This document shows, piece after piece, positions 7,807 through 14,220 of a stretch of 16,482 nt of DNA (its first letter is position 1; every line of letters begins with the position of its first letter). Origin of the DNA: Armatimonadota bacterium (GTDB lineage Bacteria; Armatimonadota; UBA5829); the NCBI GenBank assembly GCA_026415535.1, contig JAOAGX010000014.1, positions 1-16,482 on the forward strand, given 5' to 3'. The position numbers and the translations under genes were made by a program. The notes below the pieces were generated by a model, which had not been told where the DNA came from, made no database searches, and worked only from the letters and a program-made list of their open reading frames with translations.

Positions 7807-9439
7807 GCTAAGCCAGCTAATAAACTCAATCAAGAATATTCTCCGGAGCCCTAAACGGTTGATACCGACGCTATTGATCGTCGTCTGGGTAGGTGGATGG
7901 TTTGTTCAGGGTCTACTTCTACTAGTCGCCGACTCGCCCTCACATCAAAAACCAGACTTTGGCGTTCTAAGAGAGATTCCCATTGAAACAGTTGAGATGA
8001 TTGTGTTTCTTTTCCTGAGCATCGGAAGCGCGCTCGTCGTATACGGGGCTTTCAGTTCGAGTATGCTCATTTTCAACATTTCCCACATCGATTTTTTATT
8101 CCCCACGCCTATTAGTCGCCGAAAGGTGCTTCTCTTCAAGCTGCTCAAGGATTATCTCAAGCTGGGTATGTGGATTGCGTTCTTTTTTCTCTTTCTTGGG
8201 TCGCCGGTATATAGCATGCTGAGGGTAAGCATGTTACCCTGGGGAGCGGTAAGCATAGCAGCCATTACGGCACTTGCGCTTACAGTCCTCAATCTCGCGC
8301 ACACTATCAACATCGTATTTACCCTCGGTTACGAACGACTTAGGCAAACCGGTATTCTTATCAAAGCGGTTATTATTCTCGTGCCCGTATCTTCCGTGGC
8401 GTATGGGTTGTACCACTTCTCCCGTACGAGTAACGGAATAGCGGGCATTGTTTCGGCTGTCGAGTCTCCTGTGATGAATGTTGTCTTCGCACCTGCCAAA
8501 TGGGCTGCAGGGTTGTTTCTTGCTCCGCTCACGGGAGTCACGCCCGAACAGTGGGGTCAGTTTGGTTTGCTCTGGCTTCTAGCCGCTGGCAGTTTCGTAT
8601 TGCTGCTTTCACGCAACGAGAACGTGTATGAACCATCGCTTGGGGTTAGCATCAAATTTGCTCAGCGACGTGCCGCCGCGCGGTCAGGTGACTTCGCAGT
8701 ACTACGAGTAGCTGCAATGCGTGAGAAGGGTTCGCGCCGCGTTTCAGGGCTTGGCGTGCCGCCATTTGGACGTGGCGCGAATGCGTTCCTATGGAAGAAT
8801 TTGATTACTCGTTACCGGCTATATCGAACACAGTTGGTTCTTATGGCGATCTTGCCACTCTTGGTAGTGGCTATTATGAGCAGATTCTTGCCGGCGGATT
8901 TAAAGCGCGGCGCGCCTTTTGTTCTGACCTACTTGGTATGGATGCTCTCGCTTTCTGCGCAGTCCGAAATTCGATCAGACTTGAAGTACGCGAACACCAT
9001 AAAACCGATGCCGATCAAAGCGTGGAAGTTGGTGTTGGCACAAGTAATAAGCTCGGTCTGCTATCTAACAGGTGGAGTTCTGTTGCTTTCAGGCTACCTG
9101 TGGCTTGCCGTTCCGGAAGCCCGCAATGAGACTCTGGTGGTATTTATGATTATTATGCCATCCCTAGGCTTCGCCAACATTGCGGCGATTACAATTCCGA
9201 GCTTGATGTATCCCGACATCAGCGATGCCTCTCAGAATTATCTGTGCAGCGTCTTCTCGTTTTTGCTAACACTCTTCCCGTCCGTACTAACAATAATCAC
9301 CTTGTTGATGCCTAAGATGTTGAGTGCACCGATTTATGTCGTGGTTACGATCGTATGCCTGATAAACATACTGTTCGGAATGGCAGGTGTGGTACTCAGC
9401 GGCGAGCTGTTCAGAAAGTTTGATCCAACAAGCGATTAG
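7784..9439 (+). CDS. Putative ABC exporter permease (ABC_tran_2-like)
   Basis: A 551-residue membrane protein with roughly 12 hydrophobic segments, at about 27-48, 72-98, 127-145, 153-178, 190-210, 258-275, 350-367, 378-392, 418-442, 451-474, 487-509 and 515-537. A soluble loop of about 70 residues (277-348) divides it into two halves. The segment LFPTPISRRKVLLFKLLKDY (105-124) resembles the conserved cytoplasmic motif of the 'putative ABC exporter' family, PF16949-like. Start is TTG 7784, overlapping the ATPase gene by 23 bases, with GAGAG at 7771-7775. The gene ends in a hairpin that contains its own stop codon. It presumably forms a homodimer or works with the upstream ATPase as an exporter; the substrate is unknown. 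Confidence 0.85.
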   Translation: MKALIYLELSQLINSIKNILRSPKRLIPTLLIVVWVGGWFVQGLLLLVADSPSHQKPDFGVLREIPIETVEMIVFLFLSIGSALVVYGAFSSSMLIFNISHIDFLFPTPISRRKVLLFKLLKDYLKLGMWIAFFFLFLGSPVYSMLRVSMLPWGAVSIAAITALALTVLNLAHTINIVFTLGYERLRQTGILIKAVIILVPVSSVAYGLYHFSRTSNGIAGIVSAVESPVMNVVFAPAKWAAGLFLAPLTGVTPEQWGQFGLLWLLAAGSFVLLLSRNENVYEPSLGVSIKFAQRRAAARSGDFAVLRVAAMREKGSRRVSGLGVPPFGRGANAFLWKNLITRYRLYRTQLVLMAILPLLVVAIMSRFLPADLKRGAPFVLTYLVWMLSLSAQSEIRSDLKYANTIKPMPIKAWKLVLAQVISSVCYLTGGVLLLSGYLWLAVPEARNETLVVFMIIMPSLGFANIAAITIPSLMYPDISDASQNYLCSVFSFLLTLFPSVLTIITLLMPKMLSAPIYVVVTIVCLINILFGMAGVVLSGELFRKFDPTSD

Positions 9440-9447
9440 CGCTTGTT
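9427..9447 (+). terminator. Hairpin spanning the permease stop codon
   Basis: A perfect 8-bp stem AACAAGCG (9427-9434) and CGCTTGTT (9440-9447) has a 5-base ATTAG loop that contains the TAG stop. No T-run follows, so it may be a weak terminator or an mRNA 3'-end stabiliser. Confidence 0.5.
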
Positions 9448-9460
9448 CATTGATCACACG

Positions 9461-9569
9461 TCATCCTGACACAGGTTACCCTGAGCAATACGATTCAGGC
9501 GCATCCTATATTCTGACACATATCATTCTGAGCACTGCTAAGAATCTAGTGTTTTTGGTCATCTTGGGC
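9461..9569. repeat. Degenerate TCATYCTGA repeat cluster
   Basis: Variants of one short motif recur: TCATCCTGA (9461), TTACCCTGA (9476), TATTCTGA (9509), TCATTCTGA (9523) and TCATCTTGG (9559). The copy at 9525-9545 is an imperfect palindrome (ATTCT at one end, AGAAT at the other, AGC/GCT inside). It resembles the 'TCATTCTGAGC...AGAATCT' dispersed intergenic repeats I know from several environmental bacteria. It lies between the permease and the UroD-like gene and appears decayed. Confidence 0.5.
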
Positions 9570-9665
9570 GTACCATCCGAAATGCTGATTCTGCAGGCAC
9601 TCAGCCAAACCTTAGAACCTGAATAACAAACCAGGATCCGTAAGGATATTTGCTAAGGAGCCATT

Positions 9666-10682
9666 ATGATGAGCAGTCGTGAACGAGTCATTAGAGCAAT
9701 AGAGTTTCGTAACCCGGACCGAATTCCGATACTGCACGGCGTCTTGCCGGCGGCATATTTCGCACACGGCGAGGCTCTCGTGGAACTCTTGAAAGAGTTT
9801 CCGGACGACTTCGGCAACAAGCCCTGCATACCCGACCGTAATTCAATTTACGAGCCTTACCGTGCCGGACGACACACGGACGAATGGGGTTGTGTCTGGG
9901 AAAACGAGCAAGAAGGTATGCTCGGCATATGCGTTGGCCATCCGTTGGAAGATTGGAGCAACTGGTCAGGCTACAAGCTCCCCGAAGTACTGTCTCCACA
10001 ACAAGCCGATAACGTCCAACGCAATCTCGAAGCCCCATCAGGACACGAGCATTATGCTTTCGGCTTCGGAACCAACATATTTGAGCGAATGCAGTGGCTC
10101 AGGGGCTACGACACCCTAATGTATGATCTTGCCCTGCGATCAAAGGAGGCCTATATCCTACGCGATGCAATAGTGGAGTGGGCTGTGGAGAACGCAAAAA
10201 TTTCCGCGCGGACAGACATTGACGGCATGCACTTTAGCGACGACTGGGGCACACAGGTCGCGCTTATAATTAGTCCGGAAACCTGGCGCGAGTTTTACAA
10301 GCCAGCTTACGCCAAGATGTTTGAGCCGGGCAAAGCCGCCGGTAAACACATCCACTTCCATACAGACGGCGTCACGTGGGATATTATGAAAGACCTGGTC
10401 GAAATTGGAGTCGATGTCTTGAACGTGCAACACACGATCATGGACATCCGAGCGATTGCCCGTGAATTTGGCGGCAAGACAGCTTTCCGCAGCGACATAG
10501 ATCGCCAACACATACTGCCCCACGGCACAAGACAACAGATTCGCGAACACGTCAAAGAGGTAATCGACTGCCTCGGAAGCTACGGCGGCGGCCTAATTGG
10601 CCACGGGGAGATCGGTCCCGACGTTCCTCTCGACAACGCTAGGTGGATGTTTGAAGCCTGGATGGAATTTGGAACCTACTAG
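9666..10682 (+). CDS. Uroporphyrinogen decarboxylase (URO-D) superfamily protein, probably not HemE
   Basis: A 338-residue TIM-barrel protein of the UroD/MtaA/CmuA superfamily. Supporting segments are the N-terminal SSRERVIRAIEFRNPDRIPI (3-22), GMHFSDDWGTQVALIISPETW (187-207), the HIHFHTDG segment (228-235) and the C-terminal GGGLIGHGEIGPDVPLDN (307-324). True HemE has an N-terminal substrate-binding PVWxMRQAGR motif; this protein lacks it, so heme synthesis is unlikely despite the neighbouring hemB. Relatives include corrinoid-dependent methyltransferases and many uncharacterised proteins. AAGGAG at 9655-9660 fits either ATG 9666 or ATG 9669 (spacing 5 or 8). Its stop codon overlaps the hemB stop on the other strand. 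Substrate unknown. Confidence 0.85.
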   Translation: MMSSRERVIRAIEFRNPDRIPILHGVLPAAYFAHGEALVELLKEFPDDFGNKPCIPDRNSIYEPYRAGRHTDEWGCVWENEQEGMLGICVGHPLEDWSNWSGYKLPEVLSPQQADNVQRNLEAPSGHEHYAFGFGTNIFERMQWLRGYDTLMYDLALRSKEAYILRDAIVEWAVENAKISARTDIDGMHFSDDWGTQVALIISPETWREFYKPAYAKMFEPGKAAGKHIHFHTDGVTWDIMKDLVEIGVDVLNVQHTIMDIRAIAREFGGKTAFRSDIDRQHILPHGTRQQIREHVKEVIDCLGSYGGGLIGHGEIGPDVPLDNARWMFEAWMEFGTY

Positions 10683-11656
10683 CTGTTACTGGCCCAGGCG
10701 GCGTAGTCTTTTGCATGATACGTGATAATCATGTCTGCGCCAGCTCGACGGATCGACGTCAAAATTTCGATTACCGCACGCCGCTCGTCAAGCCATCCTT
10801 TCTCAACTGCCGCCTTGACCATGCAGTACTCGCCCGAAACGTTGTAGGCGGCGATCGGCACGTCTACCGAAACCCGCGCATCACTAATGATGTCCAAGTA
10901 TGCAAGCGCTGGCTTGACCATCACGATATCTGCACCTTCGTCAACATCGAGCGTGATCTCTTTGAGAGCCTCACGCCTGTTAGGCGGATCCATCTGGTAG
11001 CCAGCTCGGTCCCCAAACTGTGGTGCACATCCAGCAGCATCACGAAACGGCCCATAGAAGGCCGACGCAAACTTTGCCGCGTACGACATAATCGCTACGT
11101 GAATTAGGTCGTTGTTGTCCAGCGTATCGCGTATTGCTCCGACTCGGCCGTCCATCATATCTGATGGCGCCACGACGTCCGCTCCGGCCTCCGCGTGCGA
11201 AAGAGCAGTTCGTGCGATGAGCTCCAAAGTTCGGTCGTTGTCAACCTCACCGCCTAGTACAACACCACAGTGACCGTGCGTTGTATATTCGCAGAGACAC
11301 ACATCTGTGATAATCACCAGTTCAGGCACGGCCTTTTTCAGAGAGCGAACGGCACGTTGGACAATTCCGTCCGGCGAATAGGCCTCAGAGCCCATCTCGT
11401 CTTTAGTCGCAGGAATACCGAATAGCAAAACTGCAGGTATGCCAAGCTTGGCTATTTCCTCCGCTTCCTTGCACAAAGCGTCAACGGAAAAGTGAAATAC
11501 TCCCGGCATTGAAGGTATTTCCAGCTTGACGTCGAGTCCAGAGACCACAAAAACCGGGTAGATCAGGTTGTCCACGGGTACGACGTTTTCGCGCACCATT
11601 CTTCGCAGGCTTTCGGACCTGCGCAGTCTCCTCATTCGGTTAATCGGATAGGCCAT
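10679..11656 (-). CDS. hemB: Delta-aminolevulinic acid dehydratase (porphobilinogen synthase)
   Basis: A 325-residue enzyme that condenses two 5-aminolevulinate molecules to porphobilinogen, the second committed step toward tetrapyrroles. The active-site lysines are visible: K195 in SYAAKFASAFYGPFRDA (Schiff base at the P site) and K248 in VMVKPA. The catalytic zinc cysteines C120, C122 and C130 are present in VCLCEYTTHGHCG, so this is the Zn-dependent type rather than the Mg-type with Asp residues. PSDMMDGRVGAIR and AYNVSGEYCMV are also intact. Length is standard. Start ATG at 11656 has GGAGA (11663-11667, read on the minus strand) six bases upstream. No other heme genes lie nearby. It converges on the UroD-like gene with a 4-base overlap and no intervening terminator. 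Confidence 0.97.
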   Translation of the reverse strand: MAYPINRMRRLRRSESLRRMVRENVVPVDNLIYPVFVVSGLDVKLEIPSMPGVFHFSVDALCKEAEEIAKLGIPAVLLFGIPATKDEMGSEAYSPDGIVQRAVRSLKKAVPELVIITDVCLCEYTTHGHCGVVLGGEVDNDRTLELIARTALSHAEAGADVVAPSDMMDGRVGAIRDTLDNNDLIHVAIMSYAAKFASAFYGPFRDAAGCAPQFGDRAGYQMDPPNRREALKEITLDVDEGADIVMVKPALAYLDIISDARVSVDVPIAAYNVSGEYCMVKAAVEKGWLDERRAVIEILTSIRRAGADMIITYHAKDYAAWASNS

Positions 11657-11702
11657 GGCAATTCTCCGAAGCGGGCTTTACCAACTCCATCAGTAAATTT
11701 CC

Positions 11703-11731
11703 GAAATAACCTCAAAGCTAATCCCTGACAA
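11703..11731 (-). promoter_or_regulatory. Possible hemB promoter
   Basis: Read on the minus strand, TTGTCA (11731-11726), a 17-bp spacer and TATTTC (11708-11703). The -35 is good and the -10 is poor, so this is tentative. Confidence 0.35.
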
Positions 11732-11814
11732 CATGGTAGCCCGCACCAGGTTGAATTACAAGGCCGGGCATAGTCATTGCGATGAGCACACTTTTTGTCG
11801 ATTTCCCAGCTCAG

Positions 11815-11842
11815 TTGAGTAACTTCGAATCGCCGAGATAAT
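11815..11842 (+). promoter_or_regulatory. Possible promoter of the DUF1080 gene
   Basis: TTGAGT (11815-11820), a 16-bp spacer and GATAAT (11837-11842). If correct, the leader is about 200 bases and includes the hairpin at 11937-11954. A second -10-like TAAAAT at 11885-11890 has no -35. Confidence 0.35.
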
Positions 11843-11934
11843 AGGCCCGAGCTCTACCGCGATAGCCTCGGACAAAAAAACGGTTAAAATCTGTAGGAAA
11901 TTCTCGGCATTGCTCAGAACAGTAATCTAAAGAG

Positions 11935-11957
11935 GCGTCATTCATTAGAATGACACC
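11935..11957. promoter_or_regulatory. Perfect hairpin upstream of the DUF1080 gene
   Basis: GTCATTC (11937-11943) pairs with GAATGAC (11948-11954) across an ATTA loop. The flanking GG (11934-11935) and CC (11956-11957) could extend it past a mismatch. There is no T-run on either strand, so an operator or leader structure is more likely than a terminator. Confidence 0.45.
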
Positions 11958-12051
11958 ATCAATAGTTACGTAGTTCTGAGGCAGGAAAAGGGGTTGCCCT
12001 CACAATACAATCAAACACACAATTACTCCCAGAGCATCGAAGGAGAATCTG

Positions 12052-12777
12052 ATGGGACATCAAAAAACTGTGTTATTTGCAATGATATTGCTCGCAATCG
12101 CTGTCATAGTATCAACCGCACAAGGCTCGTGTTGTGCTCTTAAAGCATCTCCGCCAGATAACGTTCTGACGGCTCAGGAAAAGGCCGAAGGTTGGAAACT
12201 GCTATTCGACGGCAAAACAATGAAAGGCTGGGGCTGCACAGACCAGGCAACCGAGGGCTGGTCAATTGAAAATGGAACCATCCACTATAATGGGAAAGGC
12301 CACGGCTACCTTTACACAAAAGAACGGTTCGGCGACTTTGAGCTCAAAATTGATTTCATGGTGGACAAAGGCGCCAACAGTGGTATTTTCTTCCGTTTGG
12401 ACAAGCCTAGCGATCCTGTGCAAACCGGCATCGAAATGCAAATCTTAGATAGCGCTGACGTCGAAAAGCCTGGGAAACACCACTGCGGGGCCATTTACGA
12501 TGTTCTCGAACCAAGCGAGAATGCGATGAAGCCGGCGTTCCAGTGGAATACTGTCTTGATCAGATGTCGAGGGCCTATTATCACGATCACGATGAATGGC
12601 AAGCAAATTATCAACATGGACCTCGATAAATATACAGAGCCGAATAAGAACATCGACGGGACACCGAACAAGTTCAGCACGGCTTACAAGGATATGCCTC
12701 GCGAAGGACATATCGGCCTCCAACCCCACGGCGACAAAGTCTGGTTCAAAAACTTAAAGGTCAGGCGACTAAATTAG
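12052..12777 (+). CDS. Secreted DUF1080 protein (3-keto-disaccharide hydrolase domain)
   Basis: A 241-residue protein with a signal peptide (about 1-25, hydrophobic VLFAMILLAIAVIV). One concanavalin-like beta-jelly-roll domain of the DUF1080 / 3-keto-disaccharide hydrolase family spans about 47-239. Typical segments are GWKLLFDGKTMKGW (47-60), FGDFELKIDFMVDKGANSGIFFR (93-115), GIEMQILD (126-133), GAIYDVLEP (146-154) and GHIGLQPHGDKVWFKNLKVRRL (219-240). Some family members hydrolyse 3-keto sugars; most are uncharacterised carbohydrate-associated proteins. The Cys pair after the signal (GSCC) does not fit a standard lipobox, so I read it as periplasmic or secreted. AAGGAG (12040-12045) lies six bases before the ATG. 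No partner oxidoreductase is visible nearby. Confidence 0.9.
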   Translation: MGHQKTVLFAMILLAIAVIVSTAQGSCCALKASPPDNVLTAQEKAEGWKLLFDGKTMKGWGCTDQATEGWSIENGTIHYNGKGHGYLYTKERFGDFELKIDFMVDKGANSGIFFRLDKPSDPVQTGIEMQILDSADVEKPGKHHCGAIYDVLEPSENAMKPAFQWNTVLIRCRGPIITITMNGKQIINMDLDKYTEPNKNIDGTPNKFSTAYKDMPREGHIGLQPHGDKVWFKNLKVRRLN

Positions 12778-12808
12778 CAATGGCGCAACGGCTATATTGG
12801 AGATGCCC

Positions 12809-12837
12809 TTGCGCTAGGGGAGACTTCGATATATACT
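12809..12837 (+). promoter_or_regulatory. Probable promoter of the RRM gene
   Basis: TTGCGC (12809-12814), 17-bp spacer, TATACT (12832-12837). The -10 is strong and the -35 matches 3 of 6 positions. The transcript would carry a leader of about 140 bases before the TTG start at 12985. Confidence 0.5.
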
Positions 12838-12845
12838 TATAAGTA
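12834..12845. promoter_or_regulatory. Perfect 12-bp palindrome at the RRM promoter
   Basis: TACTTATAAGTA is fully self-complementary. It overlaps the end of the -10 box and the expected transcription start, so it could be an operator. AT-rich palindromes of this size can also occur by chance. Confidence 0.4.
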
Positions 12846-12984
12846 AACATTTCAACGCCGGTGCATCGACGTGTTGGGTCTTTGGCGCGGATTGTTTTGC
12901 CTTCCTGCGACTGATCAGTCTACGTCTGTTGAGCACGACGTTGAATAATTCGTGTGGGGAAATCCCGGAAAGAAGGCGAGCAAT

Positions 12985-13275
12985 TTGGCGACAAAGTCCC
13001 TATACGTCGGTAATCTGCCGTATAACAGCACTGAAGAAGAACTACGAGAAATATTCGAGCCTTACGGTCCAATCGAGGACATAAGGCTGATCCACAGTAA
13101 GGGCTTTGGCTTCGTTGACATCCCCGAAGAAAATATGTCGGCTGCGATAGAGGCCACAAACGGCAAGGAAGTCGGCGGCAGAACAATCACTGTTAACGAA
13201 GCTCGGCAACGTGTCGAACGCCGTGATCACCCGGGCAGCGGAGGAAGGTTCGGTAGCAGACGCCGAGAACGCTAG
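12985..13275 (+). CDS. Single-RRM RNA-binding protein
   Basis: A 96-residue protein made of one RNA recognition motif followed by a Gly/Arg-rich tail. RNP2 is LYVGNL (6-11) and RNP1 is KGFGFVDI (39-46); the domain ends near 74, and the tail (GSGGRFGSRRRER) is basic. Such proteins bind single-stranded RNA and, in cyanobacteria, several are cold-induced; that role here is inference. The frame is open to GTG 12952, but TTG 12985 gives the family-typical MATKSLYVGNLPY start and has AGAAGG (12971-12976) eight bases upstream. The probable 140-base leader would fit post-transcriptional control. A 430-base gap follows. Confidence 0.9.
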   Translation: MATKSLYVGNLPYNSTEEELREIFEPYGPIEDIRLIHSKGFGFVDIPEENMSAAIEATNGKEVGGRTITVNEARQRVERRDHPGSGGRFGSRRRER

Positions 13276-13351
13276 TAGAGTAAGTTGAGCGCTGTGCGAT
13301 AGAACTGTTAGTTGTCGTAACAGAACTCTGAAAACAAGACAATTTGTAACT

Positions 13352-13386
13352 TTTATTGACCGACCCTAGCGCGTGCGGTCGATAAA
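13352..13386 (+). terminator. Hairpin downstream of the RRM gene
   Basis: TTTATTGACCG (13352-13362) pairs with CGGTCGATAAA (13376-13386): 11 pairs including one G-T wobble, 13-base loop. No T-run follows, so it may be a factor-dependent terminator or a stabilising 3' structure. Confidence 0.4.
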
Positions 13387-13676
13387 TACAATACTATACA
13401 TTACTCCTCGAGGCATTAGATTAGCGGCGACGCTTTTTGCGACCGATGCAAAGTGTCAACGTGACTCGGTGATGACGATACCAAAATAGGCATACGTACA
13501 ACCAAAACGAAATTCTCCGTTATTATGAGCCGCAGCAATCAGCTTGCCCATCTGCTTGAGATTCGCGACTATTTCGCATGGTAGCACAGGGGCTCATTAC
13601 TCTCCTGCAAGTGCAAATTCTTAGCCAAGCTAGGTCGTAACTAAGAACAGCGAACCCTTACATGTGCCGTTTGTGC

Positions 13677-13706
13677 TTGTCCGGCAACCACCCAATAGTG
13701 TATAAT
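13677..13706 (+). promoter_or_regulatory. Promoter of the FmdB-like gene
   Basis: TTGTCC (13677-13682), an 18-bp spacer and TATAAT (13701-13706). The transcript starts near 13713, which makes the in-frame TTG at 13706 impossible and supports ATG 13751. Confidence 0.7.
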
Positions 13707-13750
13707 TGAGTCTAGATGACGAAATAATCCCTACGAAGATGAGGTGGTAT

Positions 13751-14035
13751 ATGCCGACTTACGTCTACCGGTGCAAAGCGTGCGAGCACCAGTTTGAGAC
13801 TGTCCAGAGGATAACCGAAGAACCCATAAAGCAGTGCCCGGAGTGTGGCGACTCAGTAACGAGGCTACTGTTCCCGGTCGGCATTGTTTTCAAGGGCGCT
13901 GGCTTCCATGTAAACGATTATCCCAGTTCGGGATCGCAATCAAGTAGCCTCAGTAGTGGAAACGGTCAAAAAGAAGACGTTAAGTCCGAAGAAACATCCG
14001 AAAGCAAACTCTCTGCAGCAGCGTCGAAGGAGTAA
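13751..14035 (+). CDS. FmdB-family zinc-ribbon protein
   Basis: A 94-residue protein with the classic FmdB-type N-terminus MPTYVYRCKACEHQFE. Two CxxC pairs (C8/C11 and C29/C32) form the zinc ribbon. The conserved segment VGIVFKGAGFHVNDYPSS follows at about 47-64, then a low-complexity Ser/Lys/Glu tail (65-94) typical of the CxxC_CxxC_SSSS family. Members are often annotated 'regulatory protein FmdB', after a gene near formamide metabolism, but the function is not established. The ATG is preceded by GAGGTGG (13741-13747). A strong double hairpin follows the stop. No formamidase or amidase gene is near. Confidence 0.92.
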   Translation: MPTYVYRCKACEHQFETVQRITEEPIKQCPECGDSVTRLLFPVGIVFKGAGFHVNDYPSSGSQSSSLSSGNGQKEDVKSEETSESKLSAAASKE

Positions 14036-14051
14036 ACTAACTTCTCAACCT

Positions 14052-14098
14052 TACCCCCCTCCTAGAAGAAGGAGAGGGGTATTGGGGGATCTCCCCCA
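14052..14098. terminator. Double G/C hairpin after the FmdB-like gene
   Basis: First hairpin: TACCCCCCTCCT (14052-14063) pairs with AGGAGAGGGGTA (14070-14081), 11 pairs and one C-A mismatch. Second hairpin: TGGGGG (14083-14088) pairs with CCCCCA (14093-14098) over an ATCT loop. Lying between convergent genes, they may stop transcription from both sides. Similar C/G-rich tracts form dispersed repeats in some genomes. Confidence 0.65.
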
Positions 14099-14118
14099 CC
14101 CCTCATCTTTAAGAAGTA

Positions 14119-14204
14119 GGCTGTTGCGATAAATGCGTTTTTGCTGTTATTTTTTGACCAACGAACGCCGAATCACCTCTCGGTCGCGTCTTATCGCAAC
14201 AGCC
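14119..14204. mobile_element. MITE-like element with 14-bp terminal inverted repeats
   Basis: The ends GGCTGTTGCGATAA (14119-14132) and TTATCGCAACAGCC (14191-14204) are perfect 14-bp inverted repeats enclosing 58 bases with no reading frame. AAGAAG occurs two bases outside each end (14111-14116 and 14207-14212), a candidate target-site duplication. The inner sequence is not palindromic, which argues against a simple terminator. The GGCTGTTGC- ends recall those of several insertion-sequence families, but I cannot assign one. Confidence 0.6.
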
Positions 14205-14220
14205 CGAAGAAGAGTGGTTT

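Larger units (their letters stand above)
11657..12051. other. Divergent intergenic region between hemB and the DUF1080 gene
   Basis: This 395-base spacer contains a possible hemB promoter on the left, a possible TTGAGT-N16-GATAAT promoter at 11815-11842 on the plus strand, an A-run at 11874-11880, and a perfect hairpin at 11937-11954. Short open frames occur but lack ribosome binding sites. I found no tRNA or recognisable riboswitch. Confidence 0.55.
13276..13750. other. Long intergenic region between the RRM and FmdB-like genes
   Basis: This 475-base region holds a hairpin at 13352-13386 after the RRM gene, a second inverted repeat TTCTTAG/CTAAGAA (13618-13624 and 13641-13647), and the FmdB promoter at 13677-13706. 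On the minus strand, a 24-codon frame (13597 down to 13523) has an AGGAGAG-like ribosome site but no recognisable product. The stretch 13390-13610 otherwise holds nothing I can name. Confidence 0.5.

Noticed and set aside
11847..11880. CCGAG/CTCGG stem followed by an A-run
   Set aside because: The A-run is on the wrong strand side for a terminator in either direction, and the stem is only 5 bp with a large loop.
13456..13551. Minus-strand 31-codon frame with a plausible-looking hydrophobic peptide (AHNNGEFRFGCTYAYFG)
   Set aside because: No ribosome binding site, no recognisable family and a stop shortly upstream. It could be a gene remnant but cannot be supported.
13523..13597. Minus-strand 24-codon frame behind an AGGAGAG-like site
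   Set aside because: Too short, no promoter seen, Cys/Gln-rich product with no known match; kept only as a note in the intergenic entry.
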